From assembly GCA_026724425.1 (NCBI GenBank), contig JAIUCV010000003.1, positions 53,136,477-53,200,476 on the forward strand: a stretch of 64,000 bases of DNA. The letters run 5' to 3'. This stretch comes from Erythrophleum ivorense. Lineage: Eukaryota > Streptophyta > Magnoliopsida > Fabales > Fabaceae. The position numbers and the translations under genes were made by a program. Of this stretch, positions 52,751 through 64,000 are shown piece by piece (within the stretch, counting starts at the first letter, position 1; each line of letters opens with the position of its first letter). The notes under the pieces were generated by a model. The model worked only from the letters and a program-made list of their open reading frames with translations. It did no database searches and was not told where the DNA came from.

Positions 52751-55700
52751 TGTAACACCATAACCACATATCATCAAAATATATTACAAGTGGCACTAAA
52801 GTACCATTTTAATCAATTTACCACTTTTAACAGTGAGAATAACTGACACATAATTTTAAAATAATTCATTAATGACCAAATAAATGATATGAGCTTGCTA
52901 AATGTAATAACCATCCTCAACACATTTGTTCAACTATAAATGACACAATTGGAAGCTAAAAAATTTTCTATAAGCCATATTCCACAAAATCATATCATAA
53001 CACATATCAGGCCATAGCTTTGCATATTTTCTCCTAAACTAAGTGAGCTCAAACTTGGTCAAATAGGCTATATGAGTTTACCAACTCTTTCTGTTATTCA
53101 TAATATACTTATCACATCAAGAACACCACAATTCATCATGCAAATCTCAGGTTTGAAGCCATTTTCCTCAAAATAAATTTGCTTGCCTTGGGTTCTAAGA
53201 ACAGGTTACTGACATAAATTTTGAAAAATTATAATTAATTTTATAAAAATTGAAACCAAGCAAATGATAGCTTACTAGAAAGCCCTGAATGTTACCCTAA
53301 TCATTTCAAACCATAAAAACATCAATTGGACCATGTATGATAACAGAATAACACCAAAGGTCCAGCTGCCCAGGTTTGTTGTCATAAGTTTCTGATATAA
53401 ATTTTAAAAATTCATAACTAATTCGAAAAAAATAAAAATCTAGCAAATCATACTATTCTAAAAAGTTGTGGATATCTACTTTTGACTAAAAATAGTTCTA
53501 GATCAAGGAAATGGCATCTAGCTTACAAATATCTATGGAATAGTATTAGAGGTCTGTCTATGTTACTAATACTGACTACCAATTTCAAAAATTCATATCT
53601 CCCTCAATATAAAACTAAATAAGGTGCTCTTAAGTGCTAAAGAAAGCTCATTATTCTTAGTTTATGCTTGTAAGATTTTATGAGTATTGAATATCATTTG
53701 TCTCTCAGATGATATAGGAGAAGAAACTGACCATATGAACAGTGTACATACCACATCTAAAAATTTTTCTAAATATGGAAATTCATAATTTATTTTCTAG
53801 AGTTTCAAATAATGTGATCCTTAGCTCAACAAAAAGATCTAGATGGGACCTATATTCATGCTAAATTTCATGAAAAAATTTGTTCATTTGGTTAGTTTGG
53901 GTATAAGGTGTAAAAGTGACACTTTTAGATATCATAAAGGGTCAAAATAATATCATATGCTCTCATACTCCAACCACAACCAATTGGACATGTGTGAATG
54001 GTTAAAATCATCATATAAAGGCTGCCTAAGTGGTTAAAATCCTCATGCATCTCAAAACCACTTCCTAACTTAAACTTACATACAAGTATCCTAAGGTATT
54101 TAAATGTCAAACCTTCTTATACATACACATATGGTTCCAAAACCCGTTTATTCATTATAAATACCTCAATTTACATATGTTTAATCAATTACATCATTCA
54201 TATATCATGTGATTACAACTCTTGACATCAAAATGCTTATTTTCTTTCTCCTTTATCAAAGTGCCATGCTTCAAGGTCTTTGGTCTCAACTCTTTAATCC
54301 ACTTAGCTCACCTAGACATAATTACACATGTGGAGGGGAAGAAAGAGATTCAAAGAATCTCAATAGCTTCTTACCCTTTCAAACATATATAATGGATACA
54401 ATCCAAGTCAAAGAATACATGCATGTCTCTTAGGCTAGTCATGAACATACTTAAATCATTTTCCATGTTTAAAAAACTCTTATATATCATACATAGGCTC
54501 TCAAGGGTCTTGGTTTTGCTTCACTTATTTTTCTTGAGACTTTTGGATTTGCCTTACCTATTTTTAAGGGACTTTTAACTAAGCCTCACTCTTTTTGAAA
54601 CTTTTGGCTTTGTCTCACCCAATCCTAGGGATTTCTGGCTCATCCTTATCCGTGCTAAGGAACTTTTACCATCACCATACCCATTCAAGCCAAAACACAT
54701 TCATAGAACACGATTCAAAAATATCATGGTACCATGGCATGTAGGAAATAGCTAGAAACATTTCTCATGGCATAAACATATATACACATATCCAAGGACA
54801 AGAAAACACCCAAGAATGCATGAGAGAAATGTTAGAGTTATCTTGGAGCAAATGCACACACTTTCCTCTTAGGATTCTTCTCCCTCTTCTCTACCAAACC
54901 TTGCAACTAAGTGATCCTTGGTTGTCTTAGCCTAGACATATCAAATGAAATATAAATTACTCATAGGATCAAGTTTAAGTGTCTCACAAACCTTATGGAG
55001 GCTTGCTTGGTTCTAAGACACACTTGGTTTCATAAAGGATCTAATGAAACAACTATAAAAATTCATGATCTTGACTCCATTTTCTCCCTCAATCTATGAC
55101 TCTTGACTCCATTTGAACTCCTTGAAGTCATCACATATTCATTCTAAGGAGCCTAGCTATAAGTTGCTTCTTTATATCCCATTATGGAGCTTACACCTCC
55201 ATCTCACATTCCATGGCTTCTAAAATTTTTCTAATGCTTCCTTTAATATTTTTCCATCATATCTAGTCCCATTCTGAGCTCAAAACAACTTAAAAAAACA
55301 CTTCCTAGGTGTTTTGTATAACTTAGGCCGAGACATGCTTCTTGTTTAAAGCCGTAGAGTTTGTTTCACTTTTATTAAGGGGATGGAACTTTTGCAACTT
55401 CCTAAAGGTTTAATGGACTCATTCCAAGTCTTACATAAGCTAGAATACCTTTAGGAAAAATCAAACTTAATCATTTGTATTAAAACCCTAAGAGTATCAA
55501 TCTTGAATTTTATTGCTTCTCATTTGATTCTAGTGGACTATTCTTAATTCCCACACTCCTAAACACTTGTTTCTTTCTTACTAAAGTTAGAATTCATCTC
55601 CTCATAGATGGGCTAGGTCTGACAAAAAATCATCCAAGAGAAAACAACAAAGAGGAAGTAAGACAAGCTATAATTCTTACCTTACTTGCTAGCTTTCTCA

Positions 55701-56538
55701 AGGTGATTTGCTATGCTTCCAAAAGCCCTTGAAGTTTCTATCCTCTCTTTGCCGAACCAGCCACCAACGTGACCAATTAAGGTGTTAAAACCATAGAATA
55801 AGAGAGGAAAAGGAGTGAAAGAAGTTTAGAGAAGGAAAAGGAGTAAAAAAGTGTGTATTTTCTTACCTTTTCAAGACTTCTTCTGCCTCCCTTAGCTCTC
55901 CTTCTTGTGTGCCACTCTTAGCCCTCTTTAGCTCTATTTCATCATGTAAAAAAGTTGGTTGGGAGATCAGACCAGATTGGGGCGTTTTTATAAGGTCAAG
56001 TGTCCATTTTCATAAGTTTTCAACTTTACAATTTAGTCCCTCATATTAGTTTTTACTATTTGGATTCATTTCAACTGCTTTTCAAAATCTATCTTTTCAT
56101 CATAAAATTTATATCCTCTAATTCATAAAATAGTTTCGATTTCACTCAAATTAGATTTAAAACCATTTTGAACCATTCAGTTAAAGTTTAGATCAACTAA
56201 TAGCCAAAATCATTTACTATAGGGGTTTTAATTGCTCCCAAGATTTTCATAATTTTTAGAGCCTCTGATAGTCCTAGAAAACTTAAATTTTATATTTAAA
56301 AAGCCCTCCTGTAAGTTTTTCAAAATTTTCAGAAATTATAAAATTGCCTCAACTTATTTTGGCAAATTTTTTTTGGCTCTTCTGGCTTTGGTTTTCAAGA
56401 ATCTTAAACCCCAAATCCTCATTTTTCATTATTCAAAATTTTTTTCTAATTTTATTTGGCCTTAAATCATTCATTTCAAGAGGCTTGCTTTTTATATTTG
56501 GGGAGTTTCATGTCTTTACGAAGAAACTAGATGTTACA
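52751..56538 (+). repeat. Long LTR-like unit A (3.8 kb)
   Basis: Starts TGTAACACCATAACC and ends AGATGTTACA, consistent with LTR ends. Flanks are AAAAC (left) and AAAAA (right), a possible imperfect target duplication. It shares long stretches with unit B, for example GACTTTTGGATTTGCCTTAC-type phrases near 54,540, and with unit C in inverse orientation (TTTAAAAAGCCCTC region near 56,300). There are no coding domains. Probably a solo LTR of a large Ty3/gypsy or LARD-type family. Confidence 0.55.
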
Positions 56539-57423
56539 AAAAACACATTTATAACAAAGAAAAATAAAAGTAGAAGAAAACCATGGCAGAGCAATCTTCG
56601 AATGAAACTCTAAATCTTAGTATCATAGTTGTTCTCTAAAACCTCTCCTCAACTATAGCATGTCTCAAAATTAGCCTTGAAGCCCTTTTTTAAAGGATTC
56701 TTAAACCTTAATCCTTACCTAACATGCTTCTTAATAGGTCTCAACTTTATCTTTACCCCTGCAAAATAATTAAAATGATTAATTCCTAATCTAAGCAATT
56801 ATAAATAAAAAGTTTTTTTAAATATCTAAAATTTGAAAAATAAGTTATGCATAGTCCTAGGAAAACTTGAATGAAATAAATTAATTTTCTTCTCAAATTA
56901 AATTATTTATTTATCAAAGTGCATTCCAAAATATGCAAAATATCTTTAAATAATGAAACTTAACAATTAGATTGTAGATTTGTGATTTCCCATGGTCTCT
57001 TTTCACTATTTCCAATTTATTTTCTATTTGTATTTTTCATTTTATTACATTAATTTAGGATTAGGTGATTTGTTAGATTTGTATTTTTATGAAATTGTTA
57101 TGATGATATACCACTATTTCTTACTCTAATTTAGATGTTTATATAATGAGTTTATTGCCATCATATCAATCATTATTGCTTATTTGTGATTATGCATTGT
57201 GGTTCCACTTGATTTTGAAGGATAGGTTGTATTATGATTAAGTTTGACTATGGTGTTATTTTAAAGGACACATTGTATTAGGATGCATTAATTATATTGT
57301 CATATATACCATTATGTTGAGCATCCACAAGATGTTCTATATAATGTAATTTAGGCTTAATAAGGTAATATGTGATTCCAAGAGACATTTATCACTTCAC
57401 TAATCCTAAATTCAATGAACAAG
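56539..57423. other. Spacer between LTR units A and B
   Basis: 885 AT-rich bases. No primer site follows unit A and no PPT precedes unit B, so A and B are probably not the two LTRs of one element. Confidence 0.4.
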
Positions 57424-60400
57424 TGTAATACCATAATTTCTTAGCTCATTTTATGCTATTTTTATACCTCATATCAATTAAGTCATGTGAGAAGAAAGAA
57501 AATGGCATTAAAGTATTGATTATTTTTGTGTTGCATCGAGTATAAAAATTCCGTTCGGTACCATGTGGATTGAGTGAGTTCATACAGTACTTTCCTATAT
57601 TTAATTACATATATACAACTCATTTGCGTCATAAAATCATGCCCATAACCTATGGAAACCAAAATGGAGCATTGAATATAGAGATTTATTTTCGGTCAGA
57701 TTTGGCCCCTTTTTCTGGCTAAATTTTGAAAAATCATAACTAATTTCTAGAAAAATTGAAATCATACATTCTTGGCCATTTTGGAAAGTTACGGATGTCT
57801 ACTTCATAATAAAAATATGCCTAGACCATGAAATCCATCATAGAAACATCCAAAAAATTTCAGAGGTCGAACTGCCTCCTGATGCTGTCACAGATTCTGT
57901 AGCAAATTTTGAAAATGTCTAATTAATTTTAAAAAAATATAATCCATGCAAATGATACCAATATGAAAATTTATGGATGTTAGCTAGAGGAAAAAAAATA
58001 TTTCCAGACTAGCTCAGATAGCCCAAACCTCGGAATTCAATAGAACAGTAACTTAAGTCAGGTAAGGATCCTGATATTGGATAGAATATTCAAAAATTCA
58101 TATCTCTCTCTCTCTAGACCTCCATATGATGTGCTTCTAGTTGGCATAGGTCACTAGGAATGTCTAATTTCTCTGTATAAAATTTCATGACAATTGGACA
58201 TCATTTTTCCTATGAATGACATAATTTAATTTTGGACCAGTGTTACAATACTAAGGCCCAAAACCAGAAAAATTTTCAACTTCAACAATTCGCCAAATAT
58301 TCCATAAACCTCTAAAAATTACCAACTTTAGCTTCTCAAAAATGTCTCAATAAGTTCTAAATTTTTGCCAAATTCAAGCTAAGACGAGGTCATTTGGCTA
58401 AAAAGTGATATAGCCTCCTAAAATGGTAAGTTTTTGCTCCATATGGGTAACCAATTTGTCCAAATGGCTTTCTTAATTGTTTGGCACCTCTTGGACAAGT
58501 TTCAAAGCACAATTATGACTTGTAGAGACTGCCAAAGTGGTCCCAAACCCCATACATCTTATTTTGGTCTCTCAACATCCATTTGTGCACTAAACACACA
58601 TGCCATTCAAGGGTCCAATAACATAATTTCATGGATTTGATACTACATACATTATACATATAGTCTATACATCATGTTACATATGCTCAAGGTTTTACAC
58701 AACCAAAAATAATATGTATAATGCTTCTTGACACTCCATTACAATTTAAACTACAAATTAAACAAAGTGTAGCCACTTAGTATTCTTGGCTTGCATTTCA
58801 TTGGCTTTGGACACTACTTAGACATTTTAAGCATGAGAGGAAAAAAAGGGGGTGAGATTCTAAGAATCTCAATAGCTCACATACCCATTCACACCACATT
58901 CAAGGCATACATACATCAAATATATGAATATGCAAGCATAAAATGTGCAATAAATCTCATTTCATGCCACATCAACATATCAAGACCACTCTCATGCTCT
59001 AAGGACTTTTGGTTTAGCCTCATCCCATTTCTAGGACTTTTGGATTTGCCTTACTCTTGGCCTAAAGACTTTTGACTTAGACTTACCTATTCAAGGGATT
59101 TTTGGCCTTGTCTCACCTATGCCATGAGACTTTTGGCATCTCCTCACCTTCAACAGGGGACTTTTGGTATCACCTCACCCTTATGAACTCTTTCCATAAC
59201 CATAGTCATTCAAGAAGATACATTGATACCAATACAATTTCAAGACATCAAGTGGCATGTTTTCAAATCACAAGAGCATATACAAGCACACAACATATAC
59301 ATATGCACATAAGAATGCAAGAGAATGAGGTGGAGAGCTACTTTTTAATTTATGCAAGCTTACTTTTCCAATTCCTTTCCCTCCTTGGTCTTACAAGAGC
59401 ACTTAAGTGGAATAGGATTCTCTTGACCTAGACATCACAAACATCTCACAATTACACACTTGAAGCAAGCCAAGATACTAGGTTCACTCTTAGACATACA
59501 CTTGGTTCCATAAATGGTCCATTGAAGTAACTCATATCATCCAAGTTCTAAGTTCCATTTTCTTGCTATTTCTAGACTTTTTAGACTCATTTAAGGTCCT
59601 TGGAGCTATCATATATTCGATTGCACCATTGGAAGACCAAGTTGCTTCATAAGGCACTATTATGGACACCACTGTTCCATCTCTCAACTTATGGCTCCTA
59701 AATTTTTTCCAATGATTTTTCCCATCTTTTAACATCATATAGAGTCTCAAACCAAGACTAGAATAAATTAACACACTCTCTAGCCCTATGAATCCTCTTT
59801 GGCCAAGACAAGCACATAATGGAGTTTCTTGGAGTTTCAAAATTTTCCTTGATGAGAGAGCCACTTGGGAAGGTTTTTAGGGGTCTTAGGAGCTCAAGGA
59901 AACATTCAAATAGTCAAGAAATTATTCACACAAAATTAGATTTTACAAAATCCTAAGAAAGCCTACACTTTTCTATCTTGATTTCCTTTAGTTTTTACTT
60001 GAATTTCTTGTCATATTCTTAATCCTTGCACTCTTTTTCCTAGGTTTCTCCCTTGGTTTTGCCCAAAATTCATCTCCTTCTATCCCCCCCACGCTGGCCA
60101 AAACTACCACAAGGAGGAGCAACCAAGATGAAGCATCAAGAATGAAAAAATACCTTAGTTTCAAGCTTGTTTTCAAAGCTTTTCTTCCTTGGTTCCCTTC
60201 TCCTTGGCAAATTCAAATTTTGCCCCTTAGGTTTGGACCAAAAATAGAACCAAATCATTCAAAAAAATCCATGGGAAGAAAGGAGGAAGAGAGGAGAACA
60301 AGATTGGAGGAAGATGAAGCAAGAAAATCTATGAAATTACCTAGTTTCTCCTTGGTTTTCTTCCTCTTTTTCTCCTCCTTCTTGTGCACCTAAGAGAGCA

Positions 60401-61024
60401 TAATAACTTCTGTATTTTGGGCAGAAAATTTTGTGCTCAATAAAAGGGAGAAGATGGAAGAAAAGTGTGAAAGTGTTTAGGACATTCTAGAAGCTTTTAT
60501 TTTCAATTTTGCCCTTCCGTAATGGCAATTTCGTTTTAGCTTTGTTTTAGCTCCTTTTTTAGAACTGTCTTTTCTATCATCAAATTTAGGTTCCCAATTT
60601 AATAAAATAACTTTGTGATCACTCAATTTAGAGCTAAAATCTTTACCGAACGAATCAGTCAAAGTTTGGGTCAACTAATGTTAAAAAATATACACCGGAG
60701 GGGGTTTACCAGTCCCAATGCTTCCCATAGTTTTTGAGGCCTCTAAGAACCTTGAGAAACTCAAAACTTTTATTTAAAAAGCCCTCTTATGTGATTTTCC
60801 AAAATTTTCACTTATTTACGAAAATGCAATTATGTTTCGTCAGTTTTCGTCACAAATTATTTCTCCATCCTAACCCGTTTTTTTTTCGTCTGAGCCTAAA
60901 ATTATCATTTTTATGAGTCTAAGACTCAACCCAAATTTTTTGAGACATTATCTAGGTCACTTCAGATGACTTACTCCTATATGGCTCATTTCATCATTTT
61001 ACGAAAATTACATTCGTTATAACA
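57424..61024 (+). repeat. Long LTR-like unit B (about 3.6 kb)
   Basis: Starts TGTAATACCATAA and ends about GTTATAACA. The hexamer AACAAG is seen at both edges (57,418-57,423 and 61,021-61,026), though it overlaps the presumed LTR end, so the right boundary is uncertain by a few bases. It is related to units A and C but clearly diverged from A, especially in the first 300 bases. Open frames inside (for example 59,102-59,431 + and 59,532-59,864 -) recur as non-coding text in the other copies and are not genes. Confidence 0.5.
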
Positions 61025-61609
61025 AGAGTGTAGTTGCCAGCTTAAGGGAAATTAGGACTATGATAGGTTGATTGATTCTGAAGGATAGTTAGCACATTAG
61101 GAATTTGCTTGCCAAACTAAAGAGGGAATGTGTATTAAACATCCTGTTATTGTATGACCTATGTATTTCATTTAGTCCACCTTTGAGTCTTTTATTTTAT
61201 TTTATTAAATACTTATACCAAATACTAGGTCACTAATACTCAAGAAGACTTGAGATACTAGTATGTATTTATGTCCATAGATGTAAATGTGTGACAACTA
61301 ACCCTTAAACCTATAAAAACCTCTAGAATTATAAGTAACCAATCCTCGTGGGATTAACACCCTTGTTCATGGTAACTAGTGCACCAGCTAGTTTCTTAGC
61401 CTATTATTTAGATAATATTGCATCAATGATATAGCATTCTATATGCATGGCAAGCTAAGCATTGAATTCTAGACGTGAGATCTAATACTCGTATTTGACA
61501 TGTTCTAGTAGAGGAATAAAAGGATGTTATTGATGATGTGTGCTTGTCTTGCTTCAGTATTGAAAGCCCACTCTTAGCTAAACTAGATAGAAATATGGTC
61601 AAGCATGTT
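61025..61609. other. Element interior up to the primer site
   Basis: No gene. CCAATCCTCGTGGGATTAAC at about 61,340 resembles the sequence that precedes the LTR end in several gypsy families, but no adjoining gypsy primer site is visible. Confidence 0.3.
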
Positions 61610-61621
61610 GCTTTGATACCA
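61610..61621 (-). other. Primer binding site (tRNA-iMet type), second copia
   Basis: On the - strand: TGGTATCAAAGC, directly after LTR end CTTCA. It matches the common TGGTATCAGAGC with one change. Confidence 0.75.
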
Positions 61622-61820
61622 TGAAGTATTTTAGGAAATATTGACTCTAAAATTTCTTATTTTATTTTGAGTACAATGGTTAAAATTTATAGGAGAATGT
61701 AAGCCACAAAATGTTTAGCTAATAACTCTTAACTAGAAAAGGAAACAAACAAGAACATGAATAAAAATAAAGACTCATAAAATAGAAAACAACTAAGGAA
61801 AAAGCAACATTTGACTTAAA
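61622..61820 (-). repeat. 5' LTR of the second copia element (partial)
   Basis: Aligns with the first 200 bases of 50,921-51,224. Similarity ends after ACATTTGACTT, so the outer third of this LTR is lost or replaced. Confidence 0.65.
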
Positions 61821-62353
61821 TAGAAATGTAATATAAGCTATTTGGTTTCTTTGTTCAATATTAATCATATTATGTTGGAGAATAGGTTATTATAAGAAAT
61901 TATTATCTTTCAGAGTAATTATTCTTAGTAGTGTGGAACAACAACTTGATGATTGAAGCTTCTTAATACTGTCATTAAGTGGATATTAAAATATGCTTGA
62001 TAAATGTACTTATTTTCTTGATATTCCCATATTAAGAAGATCCAAAGATTGACTTTATTAAGATTTAACATTTATCTTTAACTTGATGTCATTGGTTCTC
62101 TCATAAGAAATTTTAATGAAAAAGGAGCTCAAGTAATTAGAGCACCATAATAGTTTGAATTACATCTCTATTTTCTATTTTACCTTTTAAGCTTTTTTGC
62201 ACACTACTATATGATATATCAAACATTATTTAAATAAGTAGAATTACAATGCAACATTCATTTTCAAGCATGCAAATATAAAATCTACAGTAAGAAAATA
62301 GCTTAAGTACTAGGTGAAACATAAAAGCTTAATTTGATTAAAGTTGAGAAAAG
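61821..62353. other. AT-rich spacer
   Basis: No gene or repeat recognised between the truncated copia LTR and unit C. Confidence 0.35.
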
Positions 62354-64000
62354 TGTAACATCTGGTCCCTCCATAAATGTGAGAAACGCGATGTTCAGTT
62401 TCTCCGTAAATGTCAAAAATGAGCCAGATACAAAAAGAAGTACCCAAAATAGAAGAAATTGAGGCCCACTAAAATTAGGATAAAATTCTAAATAATAAAA
62501 AATGAGGATTTGAGTTTTAAGTTGCCCAGAAACCACGGCCAAAGTGATTCAAAAAATTTATCGATGAAATTAGAGGCATTTTTGTAATTTCTGAAAAATT
62601 TTGAAAATTCACAAGAGGGCTTTTTAAATGAAAAATTTGGGCTTTTCAGGATTTTCAGAGGCCCTGAAAATCATGGAAATCTCTAGAACAGTTGAAACCT
62701 CTCCGGTGAGCGATTTCGACTATTAGTTGACTGAAACTTTGACCAAATGGTTCGAAATAGTTTTAGATCCAATTTGAGTGGTTCAAAAGGCATTTTATAA
62801 GTTAGAAAGCCTAAATATTATGAGGGAAAAGATGGATTTTGAAGAAGATTTTAAATGGGCATAAAATGAAAAAGCCAAGAAAATGGACTAAAATACAAAA
62901 ATAAAAAGTTGCATAAAGTGACTTTTAGCTTATTCTTCTTATCCACGTTCTAGTAGCTCCTCATTCCATGATTTGTTTTTGCCCCAAAAACAAAGGAGGA
63001 AGCTAGCTCTCTTAGAGGTACAAGGAGAGGAGATTTTGAAGAGAGAAAAAGCAAGGAAAAGATAGGAAAATTTACATAAATTTGAACTTTTTCTCTTACA
63101 AGTTGCTCTTCCATCTTCTCCTCTTTATTTCTATGGATTTGATGATATTTTTGGGTCTATATGGAGGGCAGAACAGAGGTGGAACATTCAGATTTGAAGA
63201 GGAGAGTTAGAAGAAAAGGGAAAGCATTCAAGGAAAGCTTGAAATCAAGGTAAAAATCTTAGTCTCCATGCTTCACTTCTCTTAGCCTTCTTGTGTGCAA
63301 TTTGTCCTCCCTATAGCCAGACAAGGGGAGACTATTTTTGGGTAGAACCAAGAATGAATCATATGAATTAAGCTATGGGAACTTGGATTATGCCAAGAAA
63401 TTGCAAGAAAAACTAATGAAATCTAAGTTGAAAAAGTCTAGTGCATTTGAAGGGATTGTAAAAACTGATTTAATCTATGAATTTTCTTGGCCATTTAAAT
63501 GTTCCATTGAGTTCCTAAGACCTCTAAGAAGCCTCCCAAGTGGCTCTCCCATCAAGAAAAAATTAGAAATCCCTTGAACCATAGTGCTTCCATAATGTCG
63601 ACCTAAGATAGATGGAAGGGTTTGAGAGTGTTTTAATTTATTCTAGCTTTGGTTTGGAACTTCATATGATGGTAGAAGGTGGGAGGAACCCTTGAAAAAA
63701 ATTTAGAAGCCATGGATTGGGAGATGAGGCAATGCCTTCCATAATGTGATCTTATGAAGCAACTTGTGTTTAGGCTTTTGTAAATGAATATGTAATGGCT
63801 CCAAGGACCTTAAATAAGGTTAAGATGCCTAGAAATGAGAAGATAATGGAACCAAGAACTTGAATCATTATGGTTGCTTCAATAAGCCATTTATGGAACC
63901 ATTATGTGACTTATGGAACTAAGTATGTTCTTAAATATAAGTTTAATGTCCTTGCTTGTTTCAAGAGTGTAATTAGCTTCGATATGATGTGTCTAGGCTA
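62354..64000 (-). repeat. Long LTR-like unit C, inverted, cut by the window edge
   Basis: Begins TGTAACATCTGG, the reverse complement of the unit A end, and continues as the inverse of A/B 3' sequence. Examples are GAGGGCTTTTTAAA near 62,610 and TTAGTTGACTGAAACTTTGA near 62,725, the inverse of TAAAGTTTAGATCAACTAA at 56,185. Its other end lies outside the window. Confidence 0.6.

Larger units (their letters stand above)
50921..61820 (-). mobile_element. Decayed copia element with nested long LTRs
   Basis: Left LTR at 50,921-51,224 and right LTR from 61,622 are in the same orientation and about 80% alike. The right one is preceded by GCTTTGATACCA, which on the - strand is TGGTATCAAAGC, a tRNA-Met primer site. 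The left one is followed by TTCACCCTCAAGTTGG, which on the - strand is a degraded PPT of the usual copia form, CAACTTGAGGGTGAA followed by TGTTAGAATC. A gag relic lies beside it. The interior holds unrelated long LTR insertions, and no pol was found. Confidence 0.6.

Noticed and set aside
54209..60916. Many short + and - strand ORFs
   Set aside because: All lie in LTR-like units A and B. No domain, and the corresponding text in the other copies has stops.
52751..61024. Units A and B as the two LTRs of a single element
   Set aside because: They are too diverged at their 5' ends, the 885-bp interior lacks primer site and PPT, and each has its own candidate flanking duplication.
1..64000. tRNA, rRNA, CRISPR arrays, bacterial operons
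   Set aside because: None seen. TGGTATCAGAGCC-type matches are retroelement primer sites rather than tRNA genes.

Overview
This is nuclear DNA from a flowering plant, most likely a eudicot. It is very AT-rich, has no bacterial-type operons, and is dominated by decayed transposable elements around a small tandem gene family. I cannot name the species from sequence alone. Only three genes look intact: three intronless L-type lectin-domain receptor kinases (LecRK, clade IX-like), all on the + strand at 32,484-34,571, 38,410-40,473 and 45,293-47,314. Each has a signal peptide, a legume-lectin ectodomain, one membrane helix and a complete RD-type Ser/Thr kinase. Three further LecRK copies are dead: one at 667-2146 plus 6329-6735, split by a retrotransposon; a kinase fragment at about 42,305-42,720; and a short C-terminal kinase relic at about 50,638-50,740.

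Layout. 1-6.7 kb holds the split LecRK pseudogene and an antisense Ty1/copia element (2147-6328) with gag, protease, integrase and RT remnants, a tRNA-Met-type primer site, one full LTR and one stump. 6.7-10.8 kb is AT-rich and mostly unassigned. 10,802-13,325 is a solo LTR with a perfect 5-bp target duplication (AGTTC). About 14.3-21.7 kb is a degenerate CACTA/EnSpm transposon with TNP2 and a second ORF on the - strand. It is interrupted at 16,767-17,825 by a head-to-head composite of TRIM-type LTRs flanked by a perfect CCTTC duplication, the most unusual structure in the window. 22.1-23.4 kb is a strongly T-rich block that may be an LTR, and 23.4-28.3 kb has no gene I can support.

28.3-41.9 kb is a segmental tandem duplication carrying the first two LecRK genes. 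Coding, upstream and downstream sequence all align between the units. Unit 1 carries extra insertions and a small internal inversion relative to unit 2. 42-45.3 kb holds a kinase fragment, G/C-rich repeats, an organelle-like patch and nested MITE-like repeats, followed by the third LecRK. 48.8-49.2 kb is a 206-bp tandem duplication. From 50.9 kb to the end there is another decayed copia element (LTRs at 50,921 and 61,622) containing two very long LTR-like units (52,751-56,538 and 57,424-about 61,024), with a third copy in inverted orientation running off the end from 62,354.

The picture is a birth-and-death cluster of cell-surface immune or stress receptors sitting in, and broken by, nested retroelements. 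The three intact receptors would act independently at the plasma membrane. Their shared upstream block suggests related regulation for the first two genes and, originally, for the first pseudogene.
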